Shown here: piece by piece, positions 12,416 through 25,283 of the stretch
How positions within the stretch are numbered: the stretch's first letter is position 1
Layout of the letters: each line of letters opens with the position of its first letter
NCBI GenBank assembly: GCA_003008705.1
Contig: PDUO01000031.1
Location: 649,193 to 713,192, forward strand
DNA: 64,000 bases
Direction: 5' to 3'
DNA from: Pezicula radicicola
Lineage: Eukaryota > Ascomycota > Leotiomycetes > Helotiales > Dermateaceae
Made by a program: the position numbers and the translations under genes
Notes under the pieces: generated by a model
What the model was told of the DNA's origin: nothing
Databases searched by the model: none
What the model saw: the letters and a program-made list of their open reading frames with translations, nothing else

Positions 12416-12794
12416 GAATATATTTTATTGTAGATAGTGGGCCTTGAGGTCCACAACTTTCCATTTTAGGCTTAAAGGATCCACAACTTTTAATGTTTGT
12501 ATATTAATCGTATAAAACAACGTACAGCCGATGCGCATCTGCGCCACAGGTATATGGACGGCTACAATATGATTTATTGTAGAAAGCTCTACAAGAGACC
12601 TATTTATTGTATACAATAAATGGAGCCCTTGTAGCTATTTCATATTGTAGAAATATTGTAGCTTTAGTGATGCCTTGTAATTGGCCTTTAGTAGCTAAAG
12701 CGCCTCTCTGCCTTAGGACTGCCTTAGAAAGTCTTCCCCCCTGTAGGGTATGCTGCTTCGATTTGTGGGACCTATTCTACAATAAAATATATTC
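12416..12794. mobile_element. MITE-like element with 19-bp inverted ends
   Basis: The ends 12416-12434 (GAATATATTTTATTGTAGA) and 12776-12794 are perfect inverted copies. The 379-bp interior is non-coding, AT-rich and studded with ATTGTAG-type words. Close to its centre (12603-12620) is a perfect 18-bp palindrome, TTTATTGTATACAATAAA. No clear target-site duplication flanks it, so the exact borders and superfamily are open. Confidence 0.6.
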
Positions 12795-13587
12795 TGCTGA
12801 AAGCCTCTAATGGAACAATGTCGTTTGTTTTCGAGACCGCTCTCGGCCCGACGAAAAACGTTAGCTGATTGGATGTTGCCTCAAGCCGGAGGAGCGCTGT
12901 AATCTTTCTCCTATTGGGGGCCAATCTCCCTGGAAGTTCAGGGTGAAGTCCACGGACTTCGCTCACTACAAATTGAAAACGACATTCACTTCTAGCGGGG
13001 GTGCAAGTAGCCTACAGGTTTAAGTGTTCGTTGAGTAATTTTTCCATCTTGAACTGGCTCGTACTGGTTAGTAGTATGATGAATTCCCGAAATCCTTTAG
13101 CTTTTGCTCTGGTGGCTTGTTTCCCAAGAGAGCTTGGCCATCCTTGTCACGCGTCCATAAGCGTCCATAAGCGTCCAGAAATGTGCGCCTTCACCATCAA
13201 CAACACATCAACACTACCAACAGCTACGAAACATCTTGTTGCTTCTCCGTAGAATAGTAACTTAGGCGTGAAGGCTTCGGATACTTGGGCGTAGCCTTCA
13301 TTAGCCGTCAAGAGCGCTTGTTGACGGACACCAACGACCCTCCACGGCCTTCACGGCCTTCACGGCCCTCGGCGAGTTGGCTGTCAATCACCTGATTCAC
13401 CAGCTTATCACCCACCTCGAGGCCAGCACAAGTTTATCTGCAACCCCGACTCTAGTATATACTGTTTACCAGCCAGCTTTTTATTCACATTCCATCGTTT
13501 CCACAAATTCTTTCCAACTATCTGGCATAAAATCTAGCGCAGCCGGTCCTTCCGGCACCTTACGAGCCTCTTGGTTGAGACGCGAAA
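12795..13587. other. Intergenic with short tandem repeats
   Basis: Nothing coding is recognised. Two short tandem repeats are present: GCGTCCATAA units at 13151-13176 and CACGGCCTT units at about 13343-13370. The right part should contain the promoter of the VPS62-family gene. Confidence 0.55.
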
Positions 13588-15253
13588 ATGAAGGAACCAA
13601 GCACAATTCGGCGCTTGGCGGAGAATATTCCATTTCTGAGTCAGCACGATGAGACTGCTGAAGATGAATTGCCTCTCGATTCACTTGAGAGGGCGGAGTT
13701 TCTTCCGACCCAACCAGCCCAACCAGCCCAACCGCGAGGGGGACGATTTGCAACTCGCTCTTCATGGCCACCTAAAGACCTTGCTCGGGTGTCGTCAAGG
13801 AAGGTGAGTTTCAACTTGTGTTTCTACTCACTAACCGTAACTAATCATTGCAATATATAGATAATTCCATTGATTGCTTCGGGCTCAATCGTCATCATCC
13901 TATTCATGTTTTGGCTCAGGGGAAGCGAACCTCACTTGCCCTTGGACGTGCCTCCACAATCCAGTGAGCTCGCTAGGAAACTCGCATCTGAATTAGTAGA
14001 TACCAAAATCCATCCCTACATTCTACATTATGGTAAGCCCTTCGAATATCAATAATTGTTAAATCAGAACTGACTGTCCTTCCTATAGCACCACTAGTCT
14101 TCCTCGATACCCGAGAGAAGTTCTATCCTAGTGATCTCCGAGAACATCTCCGTCATACCCACCCTGCGTTCAACTACACGCCAATCACCGGCTTCTCTAG
14201 TCGCATTGGACTTTCCAACTTAGCAAGCCTGAATGCTTCTGGAGGTGAAGATGTCTTTCTGACTTTGAACGAAGACTCTCAGGTGACCAGCAACTCTAAG
14301 TTTCTGGAGGGTCACAAACCAGATAAGAAGACTCTCCAAACATTCGGCAGAAGTTGCGCTGTTATCACGCATGATTGGGGAGAAGGTACTATTGATGCAT
14401 ATTATATGTATTTCTACTCCTTCAACCAAGGACCTACGGTATTAGGCAAGGAAGTCGGCGATCACGTTGGAGATTGGTATGCTTCCACCCCGTCCCTTGA
14501 TGTCCTAATTTTTACAAGGAATTTCCGCTAAAGATGTGTAAATGCAGGGAACATAACATGATCCGCTTCCACGATATGATCCCGCAAGCTATCTGGTACA
14601 GTCAACGTAAGTCTCTAAGATCTCGGAGTAAATTTGCTTCTTCTAGGTTAATTTACTCATTGCTCCTGAATCATGTTTGAGTTACTCCCGATGATATCCA
14701 GAACAAGTAAACTAACTCCGAGTTTCTGGTTTATAGATAGTTACGGCGAAGCCTACACATATGATGCAGTTGAGAAGATTGGGAAACGTCCTGTTGTCTA
14801 TAGTGCAAAGGGTTCGCATGCGAACTACCCGACAGCCGGAAAACATGATCTCAGTGTAATTGGTAAGTTCTTCCAAGAACAGAAACTATTCTTTAACCAA
14901 ACCTAATTTCAATTGCTACTTTCTCAGAACCAAGAATACCAGCCGGCATCGCATTTGACTATACATCAATCGGTGCTCTATGGGATCCAACCCTATCAGC
15001 CTTTTACCATAAGTTCTGGCCAGAAACTCGGACATTCTCTACCGTTAGAATTGGGGACCCTGATAGTTACTTGTTCTTTAATGGGAACTGGGGTGATAAG
15101 CAATATCCTGACGATGATCCTATTCAAATGGTCTATGAGGGTGAATATTATAAATTCACAAGTGGGCCCAATGGCCCATTATTTAAACATCTGGATAGGA
15201 CGGATGTTTGCTTAGATGATAGTAGGCCTTGTGTTATTCATGAGAAACTCTGA
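13588..15253 (+). CDS. VPS62-family vacuolar protein sorting-associated protein
   Basis: Six exons (13588-13803, 13861-14032, 14089-14476, 14548-14606, 14737-14862, 14928-15253) join in frame to 428 aa. After a disordered N-terminus with a PAQPAQP stretch comes one membrane segment (IPLIASGSIVIILFMFW, about residues 73-90), then the conserved domain: HAPLVFLDTREKFYPSDL-like start, AYYMYFYSFNQGP, VGDHVGDWEHNMIRF, PVVYSAKGSHANY, IGALWDP, and GNWGDKQYPDDDP. This block is typical of the VPS62 family, whose yeast member is linked to cytoplasm-to-vacuole traffic; the biochemical activity is unknown. The topology suggests a type II membrane protein with the domain in the lumen or outside. All splice junctions restore the conserved motifs. 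Confidence 0.9.
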
Positions 15254-16093
15254 GGAAATGGAGAATTGTATGATTTGTGTATTTATTACCTTAGGCGGTT
15301 AGAGAATGCCTACTACTTTTAGACGTCAGATGTACAGATGGGCTTCCCTGTATACTTTGAAAGTTTAATGGATACTTCTATTGGGCCGGGGAATAACACT
15401 TGTAGATACCTAAAGGGATCAGGTCACATGACCATACAACTCTCTAAACTATTCTTACATTAACTTCAACAAACGTAAGTTCCTTCTGACTTCTCCTGTT
15501 CCTTTTCGATAGAACCCGTATACTTAATACAAGAAAGGGGGCTAACTACCGGCGTCAGAGTGACACTTAATTCAACTCTAACCTTAGCGAGCAATGCCGA
15601 GTACTATTATGCAGAAGAGTATTCCATCCTACTCGTATCTCATTCCTTTTAAAAGCACCTAAAAAAGTAGAAGTTTAAATAAACAATGCCTAAGATACTT
15701 AAGAAGAGGTTCTACAAAATGCCCCCTATTGCATCCTTTCAGCAGGATCAAGAGCATTATTAACCTCGCCCCAAACTCTGGCAGCCACCGCAGGATTTGC
15801 CAAGCACAATGTTTTACTTATCTCGCGAAGCGAAATGCTAAACGACCATTCTACCTTTCGGCATTCCCGCGATGACTAAGGAGCCGCAATATACGAGTAG
15901 AGTGCTTGTATTCAATGCGAAATAGAAGGTATCTTAATTTTAAATATCCCGATCCTTGATAATCTAGACTGCCCTATATATATATAACTCCTCAGTGCTT
16001 CCCCTTCGATATTCAACAACAACTTACTAAAGTCACGCATTCAGAACCGCATTCAAACCACAGTCTCTACATTCATTTATATCAACCATCAAA
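15254..16093. other. Intergenic with promoter of secreted-protein gene
   Basis: No gene is seen. A TATA-rich run (CTATATATATATAAC, 15974-15987) lies about 110 nt upstream of the ATG at 16094 and probably serves as core promoter. The leader after it is rich in CAAC/CAAA words, common in fungal 5' UTRs. Confidence 0.55.
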
Positions 16094-16815
16094 ATGAAAT
16101 CAACAATCTTTCTCCAAGCATTTGCCCTTGCCCTTCCTGCGGCACAAGCACTTTCAATGGTCGACTACAGTCCCGCATCAGATGTCGAAACGAACGCTGA
16201 AGCCTTTTTTAAAGAGTAAGCCAGCCATTCAAACCCCCAAATCCCTCTTCCAATAAGAAACATTCACTAAATCATCTTCTTCCCTCCCAGATTCTACACA
16301 ACAGCCGAAAACTCCTCAGCAACAACCACCTACACCGATTTCTTCACCTCCGACGCAACCTTAAAAGTATTGACAAATACCGCACAAGGAAGTGCAGCGA
16401 TCTTGAAAATGCAACAATATTTTTTGCCTGTTGATGGGTCTAAGCAGTGGAATGTACGTCCCCTTTCAATTTTCCCATAATGAAGACTTTTGTGGCTAAC
16501 GTGTCTTATAGCATTTCCCAAATAACGTTACGATTTCTGGAGAGACTTCAACTAATAAGACGTATGATGTTCACGCTACTCTTCAAACTTCATATACGGG
16601 TGGGAATTGTTCTACTTCTTAGTATGTATCTCCTCTGTAGATCTATAATTTATTCAACTGCTAATATAATACTTAGTTTACAAGCTCGGTTCACTGTAAC
16701 TAAAGATGATGCTGGAACTGTGAATTTGGAAGCTCATTCTGGTAGTATTGCTATGTTGGATGATTACTTTGTTAATCCTACTGTTTCACCGTCGGATATT
16801 GAATGTACTAAGTAG
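16094..16815 (+). CDS. Small secreted protein with NTF2/SnoaL-like pattern
   Basis: Four exons (16094-16215, 16291-16453, 16512-16621, 16677-16815) join in frame to 177 aa. Residues 1-20 (MKSTIFLQAFALALPAAQA) form a clean signal peptide. The mature part (AEAFFKEFYTTAE, YTDFFTSDATLKVL, SAAILKMQQYFLP, SGSIAMLDDYFV) fits the layout of an NTF2-like alpha+beta barrel, as found in a group of fungal secreted proteins, but this is pattern reading only. Three Asn-X-Ser/Thr sites are seen (NSS, NVT, NKT). Two cysteines lie in the mature chain. No catalytic residues can be assigned. The strong TATA suggests good expression. Confidence 0.8.
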
Positions 16816-18757
16816 ATTGAATGGTCTTGTTGGGACTTTGCTACGGATTTTGGGATCGCATTTTGGGGGTATAGGAGATTGTGAAGTTTGGGAATACTGG
16901 AATATGGTTAGAGTATCTTGATGCTTGTTTTTATAGAAATCAAAATATGTTCTGCTTAATAGTGTCCCTGAATCATGATTATACATCGCATATCTAAGAG
17001 TTTAAAGTAACAATTGTATAGGAGCATAAGGCTTTTTTATTTTACTGGTACACATAGTTTAAGTAACGTACTTAATTTGAATACCCGACTTTATCTTAGT
17101 AATTTGCCTGACCTAAATCACTCACCTCAATGGTAGCTCACTTGATTCAAATCTTTGACTTTTGGAAATAAAAAGGGGGGAGATATCACGCTCTTACGAC
17201 TACGTATATGCAGTACACATAAACCTGTACCTACCTGTAGCAAAAACAAAACAAAAAAACCCAGCCTTTTTGTCCTAATCAAGCTGATGCCTCTATTATA
17301 AGCGAATACCAATTCCTATGCTAAAATGTCTCTGGCATAAATTGAATAATAGATACCCTAATCAACCCATTTTGAAATGATTCCCTTGACCCTTTCCCTC
17401 AAATCCCTCTTTAAAAACTAATAAACCCACCCTTCCCTATCACACCCTATCACACCCCTCACTATCCTCTAGATCATCCAGTCCCATCCAAAAAGAACCC
17501 CCAATAAAACAAAACCAAATCAACGACATAGTAAACCATCCACTAACCCCTCTCCCCCCCAAAAAAACATCAACCGAAAAACCTCTACGGATGATCTAAA
17601 GACTCAAGCCCATAAATAGTACTATCCCAAACAGGAAGTAACTCGCACCACCCCAAATTCGAAGATCCAAAATATAAAGAAGAAATCAGTCAGTGTTCTA
17701 ATCCCCTCGCATATCATTTTATCTTCCAGCTTAGAAAGATTAAGCAAAGGTTATCGGTTTTGCTCTTGGGTGTGAAATCCATGATTGAGATGACCGTTAT
17801 CATGGAGATCTAGGAGTTGGAGAGTGAGGAGCCATAATGTTTGGAGGTAGTTGAACTTGTTGTTAAGTTATAGAAGTCTTTCAATTAAGTGAGAGAATAT
17901 GAATATATTAGAAACAGTCTAGGTGATTTGGTAAAATTTTGATGCTGAACCCCATGCCACATAGAATTGGTTTGAATCAATCTATTGTCTTGTATGCCTC
18001 TGCTAGTGCTGTAGAGCTTCCCGAATGGTCCCTCGGAGCTGGCATGGTAATTGAAGGTTTAAAGTGTTTTTCTAGTAGTGATGAATGTAGGAGATTTTTG
18101 GCTCGAATTTTGTAAAGCTGTATCGAGTAAAGTGCTGTTTTAAGTAGGTAGCCTTCGCAGCCCTGACTAGCCTATAGCTTATAATTTGTCGTCTACTTAT
18201 TGGAAGACTAGGTTATTGGAAAACTCCTAAAGGCAAAAAGTAATGCCTAGTATGTTACCTATATGAAGTGAGTTACCCAAAAGTGAGCTACTCAAGTGTG
18301 TTTCCCTTGGGTCTTATTAGATCGGTATTGATAATAATCTCTTACGAAAAGCAAATAATATAGTACCTACCTAAGTTTGTTTTAAATCTAAAAGAGTAAT
18401 AATGACTACTTTAGATGGCTTGGCTAAATTATTTACCTGCGTTGTAGCATTGGTATGGTAGAAGGCATTCGCGTTCAGAGGAGTTTGCCTAGTCTTTGAA
18501 GACAGCAAGTGGATTTCTTTTACCAAAAGTTAGAATTCAATTTCATTAACTTCTCCGCTACGATGACCAAACAGCGTTGACTGTATCAACCTCTTCCATG
18601 CAAAAGCCCTTCTTTGCAGATGGTAAACCTAACGCCAGCTGCTCGCTATGCAGCATTCCCTCCCAAAACACAACCAGAACTAGAACGTATGTATTCATGC
18701 ATGCAAACCCCTCCCCAACGACGATCTTTCATGTATGCTCACCGAATGCTTGACTTG
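16816..18757. other. Intergenic, no gene seen
   Basis: This stretch of 1.9 kb holds the 3' ends of two convergent genes. Only short frames are present. Poly-A and poly-C rich low-complexity tracts occur near 17250-17580. Confidence 0.6.
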
Positions 18758-20790
18758 TCACCTCACAGGAATCTCCCAAGCACCGGCATCTTCTTCGTCA
18801 TCACTGTCCCATTCTACATCATCTTCTTGATCAACAAGGGCCATCTGAACAAATCGTTGTACCCAAGCCCTCTGAAGTGCTTCTCTCTCTTCTCCTTGTC
18901 CAGGACCCCCAGGACCCCCAACAGCAGGATTGCCATTACCATTACCATTAGCGTTAATATTACGATTTCTTCTGTCTCGTCGAAACGGTACATGTCTTCC
19001 CCCACGACCACGAGCATTTCCACGCGGGGGGTCAACAAGGCCTGGGGCCATCGGTGCTGCAGGTGGTGGTGGACGTGGAACGTTGATTCGGAAGACGAGG
19101 GGGCCCTCACGTTGGATGGGGGGTCGGTCTACTTCAGGTTCTGGAGTATCTTCATCTGATGGTTCTTCAATTTCAGGGATATCGTGCTGTTCACCACCCT
19201 GGCCCGCTGCGTGAACAAAGTCATCGTGAGGTCCCCAGGCTTCGTCAGCCATGTCCTCGGGCTCATCGTCTCCATTCGCGAAACGGACGTCAAATTGAGG
19301 GCCATCACCACCTTCAAGCTCCCAGAGACGCTGATAACAACCAGCGTTCACGATATTGTAGTGTTTGTACGGATTTCCGGGTTCTAGCCAAGCTGAACAG
19401 AGGTAGCAGAAGTGGGTATTACACTTGAAACATATCATATGATTACAGCCGTGGGTCTTCGAAGATGGAGCTGTGCAGGTTGGGCAGGGTGTTGTGTGCA
19501 TCTTCATGTAGTCGAGCGAAGCTTTGTCTTCCTCAGTCAATTCGCCATTCTTGGTTGGGGCGCATATTTTGAATTCGCCGTGCCAGCCTTGGTAGCATCG
19601 ACTACAGAAAGCAAAAGAGCAGTCTTCACAAATAGAAAGCAGATCCTTCTGGGCATTAAATCCTTTCTCAGAGGTATCGGAGTCTTCGTCGTCACTATCC
19701 GCTAATTCCAGACCTTCAGGCTTGCGATGTTTCTTCGACTTTGCTGCTCCCTGGCACCACTTCCGAGGGCAATATATTGTGTTCCTATCCGACTCAAGGT
19801 CCACTTTGTGCTTGAGCTTAACGTATCGAGTTACCATTCCATGGTCGAGAGGAATTTGCAGTAATTCACTTGGGCTGAGCTGGGTCTTCGGCTTCTTGTT
19901 CGCTGCGACTTGAGCTTCGCCACGCTTTTTTGCACAGTCAGGAGTCAAGCACCGCACTGAAGCCAAGTCTCCTTCCGTAATCGCATTATTGTAGAAATCT
20001 TGTAAACACTGGACACAGAAAACGTGCCCGCAGTCGACCATCTTATGGCACACAGTACCCTTCTTGGGATCTAAGATAAGTTAGCTGAGCTTGTATGCTT
20101 TGGAATATATATAATTGTACCTAAGCAGATGCCACAGTCAAAAGTTTCCTTTTCGAATGCGGTCTGTGTTGCCTTGATATCATAATCCAGCAATGCAATC
20201 TGATGCTCCTGCAGAACCTCCAGGACGTGCCCCTCTTCTACCCTACCAAACCCAGTTTCTGCTGCCTGTTGTAGATGATCAATGTATGCGAAGACGACCT
20301 GATCACGACCAAAGTCCTCCCACATGCGCTCGCCATCCGCCTGGAGTCTGTCGATGGTGTCTAAGGACAGCCAAGGCGGGGAGGTTGTCAAGTCGAATCG
20401 TGGTGGTTTCTCGGCGGGGTATCCTTCAGGCAACGTGATATGCAACTGCAGCGATGGTAGGTACTTCAGTTGGTGAACCCCAAGGTTATGTGCTGGTGCA
20501 GCAGCGGCATCATCATTGTTCTGCTCTTCTCCCTCCGCAGAAATAGCAGATGATGGCGGGGTTGGTAGAGGGGCAGTTGGTGGCGCAGGACCTTCCAACG
20601 ACACGGGAAATCTCACACTGAGAGGATTTGCAGGGTGAACAGGTAGTTCTATGGTGGCAGAAAATGGATCTTTTGCATCTAGGATTATCTCGGGGAATAT
20701 GGCAGAGATGGTGGATAGTTCAACTTCGCGTTCATCTTCCTCCTCCATTTTTGGCCTTGGCGGGGTGTTCGCCTGGAGATCGAATGTCAC
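18758..20790 (-). CDS. RWD-RING-IBR-RING (RBR) E3 ubiquitin ligase, RNF14/Itt1-like
   Basis: This E3 enzyme should transfer ubiquitin by the RBR RING/HECT hybrid mechanism. Two exons (20121-20790 and 18758-20070) join to 660 aa. An N-terminal RWD domain (EVELSTISAIFPE to about residue 185, with LPEGYPAEKPPRF) is followed by RING1, split by the intron: FDCGICL joins DPKKG, then CGHVFCVQCLQDF. The IBR region follows (IYCPRKWCQG; CEDCSFAFCSRCYQGWHG), and RING2 reads CPTCTAPSSKTHGCNHMICF and CNTHFCYLC. The Cys of HGCNHM is the expected catalytic thioester residue. The C-terminus is acidic, then proline-rich with an RGRGG tract and an NGNGNGN repeat, ending in another acidic stretch. The order RWD-RING-IBR-RING matches RNF14 and yeast Itt1, implicated in translation quality control. 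It is intact. Confidence 0.95.
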
Positions 20791-21208
20791 CGTTCAACGA
20801 CAAGGTCGGATAAGGAGTGGTCGACTGGAGCAAGTGGCATGTGTATGATGATAGATGCGCGTTCCAAGAACGTGCTTGTGGACCTGTGGTGAAAAGATGT
20901 AGAGTCAGAGAAATTATATTGCTTCGACCGAGTATCGTGTGGCGGATTACGAGTGCCTACCCTACTGCAGGCTTACCACTTTTTCAAGTGAAGGAAGAGT
21001 CATGGTTTATCCGGCGCCGACATTCTGAGCCGCCTCTGATTTCCAAAACTTCCAGCAAATACACTGTCAACACGCGACCATGATGTCGATGCCCAACGAC
21101 TCTCTTGCATGACCTTGGGACCAAATATATGAACTTAGATGCAATACCAGACATTTCTTTGATTCTTACGCCTTGGAACGGCCATATACTACACCAATCG
21201 TGCCCATC
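20791..21208. promoter_or_regulatory. Bidirectional promoter region
   Basis: These 418 nt separate the divergent RBR ligase (-) and dolichyl-diphosphatase (+) genes and must carry both promoters. I see no obvious TATA box or gene. Confidence 0.5.
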
Positions 21209-21970
21209 ATGGCCGACACACCGCTGGCCTCGCTGTCCCTAACCCATGTCCATTATGTATTTCCTCCTCTGCCACCTCCCATCCTGCTCAACTGACAGTT
21301 CTAATAGGACCCTAACGACCCAATCTCCTACTTCTGCGCCTGGCTTGCTCTCGTCCCCCAAGGGCTTTGTGTCGCCTATGCAACCCTGATCTGGTCGACG
21401 CGCGAGGTCGAAATCGCGCTCCTCTTCGCTGGGCAACTTGGCTGTGAAGCCCTCAACTTCATCCTCAAGCGACTTCTCAAAGAGGAGCGCCCGAGACAAA
21501 TGCACGGAAAAGGCTATGGCATGCCCTCCTCACACGCGCAGTTCGTCTCATTCTTCTCGATTTCGTTGACGCTGTTCTTGTTGTTGAGACATAAGCCACA
21601 AAGGCCAACGGAGAGTCATACTCCGCTGAAGTTGTGGGAAAGGCTTGCGCTTAGTGCTGTTGTGTTAGCAAATGCGGGTTTGGTATCGTGGAGTCGGACA
21701 TATTTGAGTTATCATACTCCAAAGCAAGTATTTGTTGGTTGTTTGGCTGGAGGCGTGAGTGCAGTATTATGGTTTCTAGCTACGGAAGCATTGAGGAGGA
21801 CAGGATTACTGGCTTGGATTCTTGAACAACCAGTGACGAGACTGTTTCGAATGAGGGATCTTGTGGTTGAGGAGGATTTATGCCAGAGTGGTTGGGAGAA
21901 GTGGGAAGCGAAGAGAGCAACTGCAGCAGCTTCTTCGACTGCCGGTGCGAAGAAAGTCAAGTCTCGTTGA
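21209..21970 (+). CDS. CAX4: Dolichyl-diphosphatase (PAP2 superfamily)
   Basis: This enzyme removes a phosphate from dolichyl diphosphate on the luminal side of the ER so the carrier can be reused for N-glycosylation. Two exons (21209-21256, 21308-21970) join to 236 aa. The PAP2 motifs are all present: KRLLKEERPR (KxxxxxxRP), MPSSHAQF (PSGH-type), and SWSRTYLSYHTPKQVFVG (SRxxxxxHxxxQV). Several hydrophobic segments flank them. The short N-terminus MADTPLASLSLTHVHY followed by DPNDPISYFCAW is typical of Cax4/Cwh8/DOLPP1. The symbol is by family resemblance to the yeast gene. Confidence 0.92.
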
Positions 21971-24429
21971 GGTTGGGCGAATCAATTGCTGCTGGATAAT
22001 TGTCGAATGCACCACAATTTCCTGCGTTATAAAGACAATTCCTTTTGAATCTTTGACTTCTGTCCGGATATGCCGCCGTTTGGTATCGGGTACTATCTTC
22101 ACCCGCGTTGAATCCAGAAAGCCCACGGATACTAGTCAACATACGAATACCCGTGGAAGAGGCACTAACAAGCAAAAGATATAGCGAACAGCAAATTCAT
22201 ATCTATGCCCAACTCATTGGAACACCGGATAATCTAGGTAACTCGATTCTTCATACTGTACTTCTCTCTTGCCTTTTAAAAACAGAGAAACCCTGCTAAG
22301 CCACAATCCTCCAGGAACTGGCATCAAGTTTTCCTGGGCTACGACTTCACTCTCCTTGCAACCATCCTTGCGAGAAGAACTCCTATAGCGAGCGCTCTGA
22401 AGTATTTGTATTGGCGACACTATCTAGATACCTAAAGAGATGAGCTCATCCAGCCAATATCTCTTTAATCTGTACGGCCACCCTCCTGTATTCCAAGACC
22501 CGCGGTGTCAGTGGTGACTGCTTGTGACGCCATAGCCTTTGCAGCTCAGACTTGGTGTCTTTTCATGCGCGCGTCTTCTCGCTAGCGCTATGGCCCTGAA
22601 GCCAGCCTTTCACTTGAAGATATATGTGAGCCAATTTGAATTTTTGTTCTTATCAGCCATCCTACGAGGCTGTCTCGCAGAGGAAGAAAAAAACCGCCCT
22701 TGATACCGACTCGAGTCTAATTATTATTGTCAGAATGGTTCTACGAACATATCCAAAGGGATGTCCATACGGTGAACAAACCTGGCTTGCATAGAAGGGT
22801 AAATGCCTAGTGATATTTGATATATGATAGGAAGCCTTCTCTTAGGAGCTTCAGGTTATACTACCTTGAACACTTGCCTCGCAATTTTCTCCGAGATGAA
22901 GCTATCACCAAGGTAGAACCTGTCAGTGGAGTAGGGGTATTAAATTACTAATTGCCGCTATCTCTTAACAGACTAGAATTTCCTTTATCGTAAGCTGCCC
23001 ATGTATACGAAAATAGCAATTAAAACTTAAGGTACTACCTCGACAATGCAATTTGCTTTCTAGACGTCGTTTTCGACTGAGCTCGCACAACAGAGGTCCC
23101 ACTGTCTGTCAATCCCATGTACCGTACCAGAAAGCACGAAAATCACCTACCTCTCTGGTGCGATTGTGTGCGGATTCGTACCAAACCCAGCAGCTCTGAA
23201 GGGCATTATTGTGTCGTTCTGGAGTGGGCTCCTTCACAATTTATCTGCAAACACCGAGCTTTCCCCACAGCAACCCCCGGATCTTGGTGTTCTTGGAATC
23301 AGATCTGGGGTCGTGCACACATCGCGGACCCCATAGCCAGAAATAGACAGTTTCAAAGAGGAGAAGGACTTGGCGACGCAGTAAGAAAGAGTGATCGGTT
23401 GTTCTTGTTGGTCAGAGGACGCGTCGCATTGGACAGAAAGAAGATCGAAGGGCCTCTGCGAGCGCGACTGATAACCATTGGTACAGGATACCTTGGAGCT
23501 TTTATTTCACGCGTTGTCGCTCGCTACCGTACGTTCTCTCGTGTTGGACTACGGCGCAGATGATGTTGGATCGATTTACCCCGCATTTCATAACGATCTC
23601 GAAGTCTTGGTGGTGGTACAGAGGAGTAGTCGTCGTTTGATTCTTGGGGCATCTATTTTCGTGGGTGTGCAAAGGTTCGATCCAAAACACCCATGAGTGA
23701 AGAGATCAAGGATAGTTATGCATCTTGATATACATGGGGAGCTGGGAAGACGTTCGACGTTGCAACGAGAATGTCTGAGACCCCTCTTTATCATTTTACA
23801 GTTGTGGAACGATGATGAAATGGCTCTGCAGTGATGACTACGAAATTATGACTGAGCGATATCGAAAACCGAAGTTCGCCATGTTCATAGTTAATAATAA
23901 TGGAGAAAACGGAGTACTGACGCCAAGGAGACATGTCGGCGAGATACCGAATAGCGAGTGTACTGTATGTACAGTATACTTTTATCGGGGAGTGTGGGGT
24001 AAAGTGGAAGGCCGAGAGGCATCCGATATATCGCCGTTAGTGAGGGGCAGCGAGGGGAGACTACCACTTACTTACCAAACAGAATGCTGACGGCGACACT
24101 TCCGACACAGATGAACTAACTGAACCTTCTACTTACTGAGACAAGACAAGACACCTGCGAGGTAAAAGTCAATTCTGCGACGAGCTAGGAATTATGAGGA
24201 CAGGATGAGCAGGCCAAGATGAAGAATTAAGGGAAAACACAAGAGGAGATAGATATACTCACAACAGTCGATACCTCTAAGCTGGTATATTTGTTTACCT
24301 TTCATACTGCCCGTAAATATGACCTCATAGTTACAGCTACAGCTACAGCTACAGCTACAACCCCCCTAGCTCCCACCCACGTCCATGTCCAGCTAATCGG
24401 TGCTACTTGTACACTCCGAACATCACCGA

Positions 24430-24467
<38 letters not shown>

Positions 24468-25283
24468 TTCAGACAGCGTTCTGCAGCTCACAAGGTACAT
24501 CCAGCCAGATGCGTGGAAATCCACAAGTTCGTCTTCTCCTAAAGCCAAAGCCGCACCACTGTAACTCCATCCCTCGCCTAGCCCCTCATCTGCATCTCAT
24601 CCACATACACACCAGCACGGAAACAGGGCACGGAAAGGGTAACTGGGCTGAAAATAGAGCCTGGCCACTTGATCACGAAGGAAACTCACAAACACGCTGG
24701 TCCTGTAACAAGTGGAGAAATCCCGAGATGCACTTGCTGCATTTTCCCGACTGTCGGCGGCGAGAACGCTGTCTCTGGTGTCTCCGTCCATCCAGGTCCA
24801 ATGTTCTTGCTGGCTGAATTGGGCAACAAGTGAGAGACTGCAAAAGAGGGGAAACTACTCACGATAGAGTGGGAACTGTAGAGCCAGCCAACTATATAAG
24901 CTGACATTCCCCTCAAAGTCTTGGAGGATTTTCTGTGTTCTCCCATACTGTACCCATCCTCCTCCAAACTCCCAAGCTCCCGCATATAATTATTTTGTTT
25001 CATCTTTGCATACAGTTTTATACCTGTTGTCAAAGAGGTACGTACCATCTCTCGTGATTCCATCTGCCCATCTGCCCATCTTCCCCCCCCCCTTTTTTCT
25101 CTGCAGTCATGTTACAGGGCATATATACATTCCCTGCCTACTCCCCGAAACATGGCCGAATATCCCATTACGTCGTAACTGACAGCTACCCCGCATTAAA
25201 GTTTCCCAGATCAACAAAAACCAACCCTCCATCTTCCACTCAAGTCTCCCGAAAAATAATTATACTTCTTCACTTTCTTCAAA
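21971..25283. other. Long intergenic region with microsatellites
   Basis: These 3.3 kb carry no gene I can support. The longest plus frame (23117-23563, 148 codons) has no domain and skewed composition. A (TACAGC)n tract lies at about 24332-24359 and a (GA)n tract at about 24430-24466. Part of this region must be the promoter and leader of formate dehydrogenase, and an unannotated non-coding transcript is possible but not shown. Confidence 0.5.
24430..24466. repeat. (GA)n microsatellite
   Basis: An almost pure GA dinucleotide run of about 35 nt, some 820 nt upstream of the formate dehydrogenase start. A separate hexamer (TACAGC) repeat lies about 100 nt to its left. Confidence 0.9.

Noticed and set aside
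13151..13370. Short tandem repeats as a functional element
   Set aside because: Only about three units each and imperfect; they look like ordinary minisatellite noise.
18614..19705. Several plus-strand frames
   Set aside because: They overlap the RBR ubiquitin ligase coding exon on the other strand and have no domain; they are shadows of its biased composition.
23117..23563. Plus frame of 148 codons as a possible gene
   Set aside because: No domain, no signal peptide, no supportive splice sites, and unusual Arg/Trp-rich composition; likely chance.
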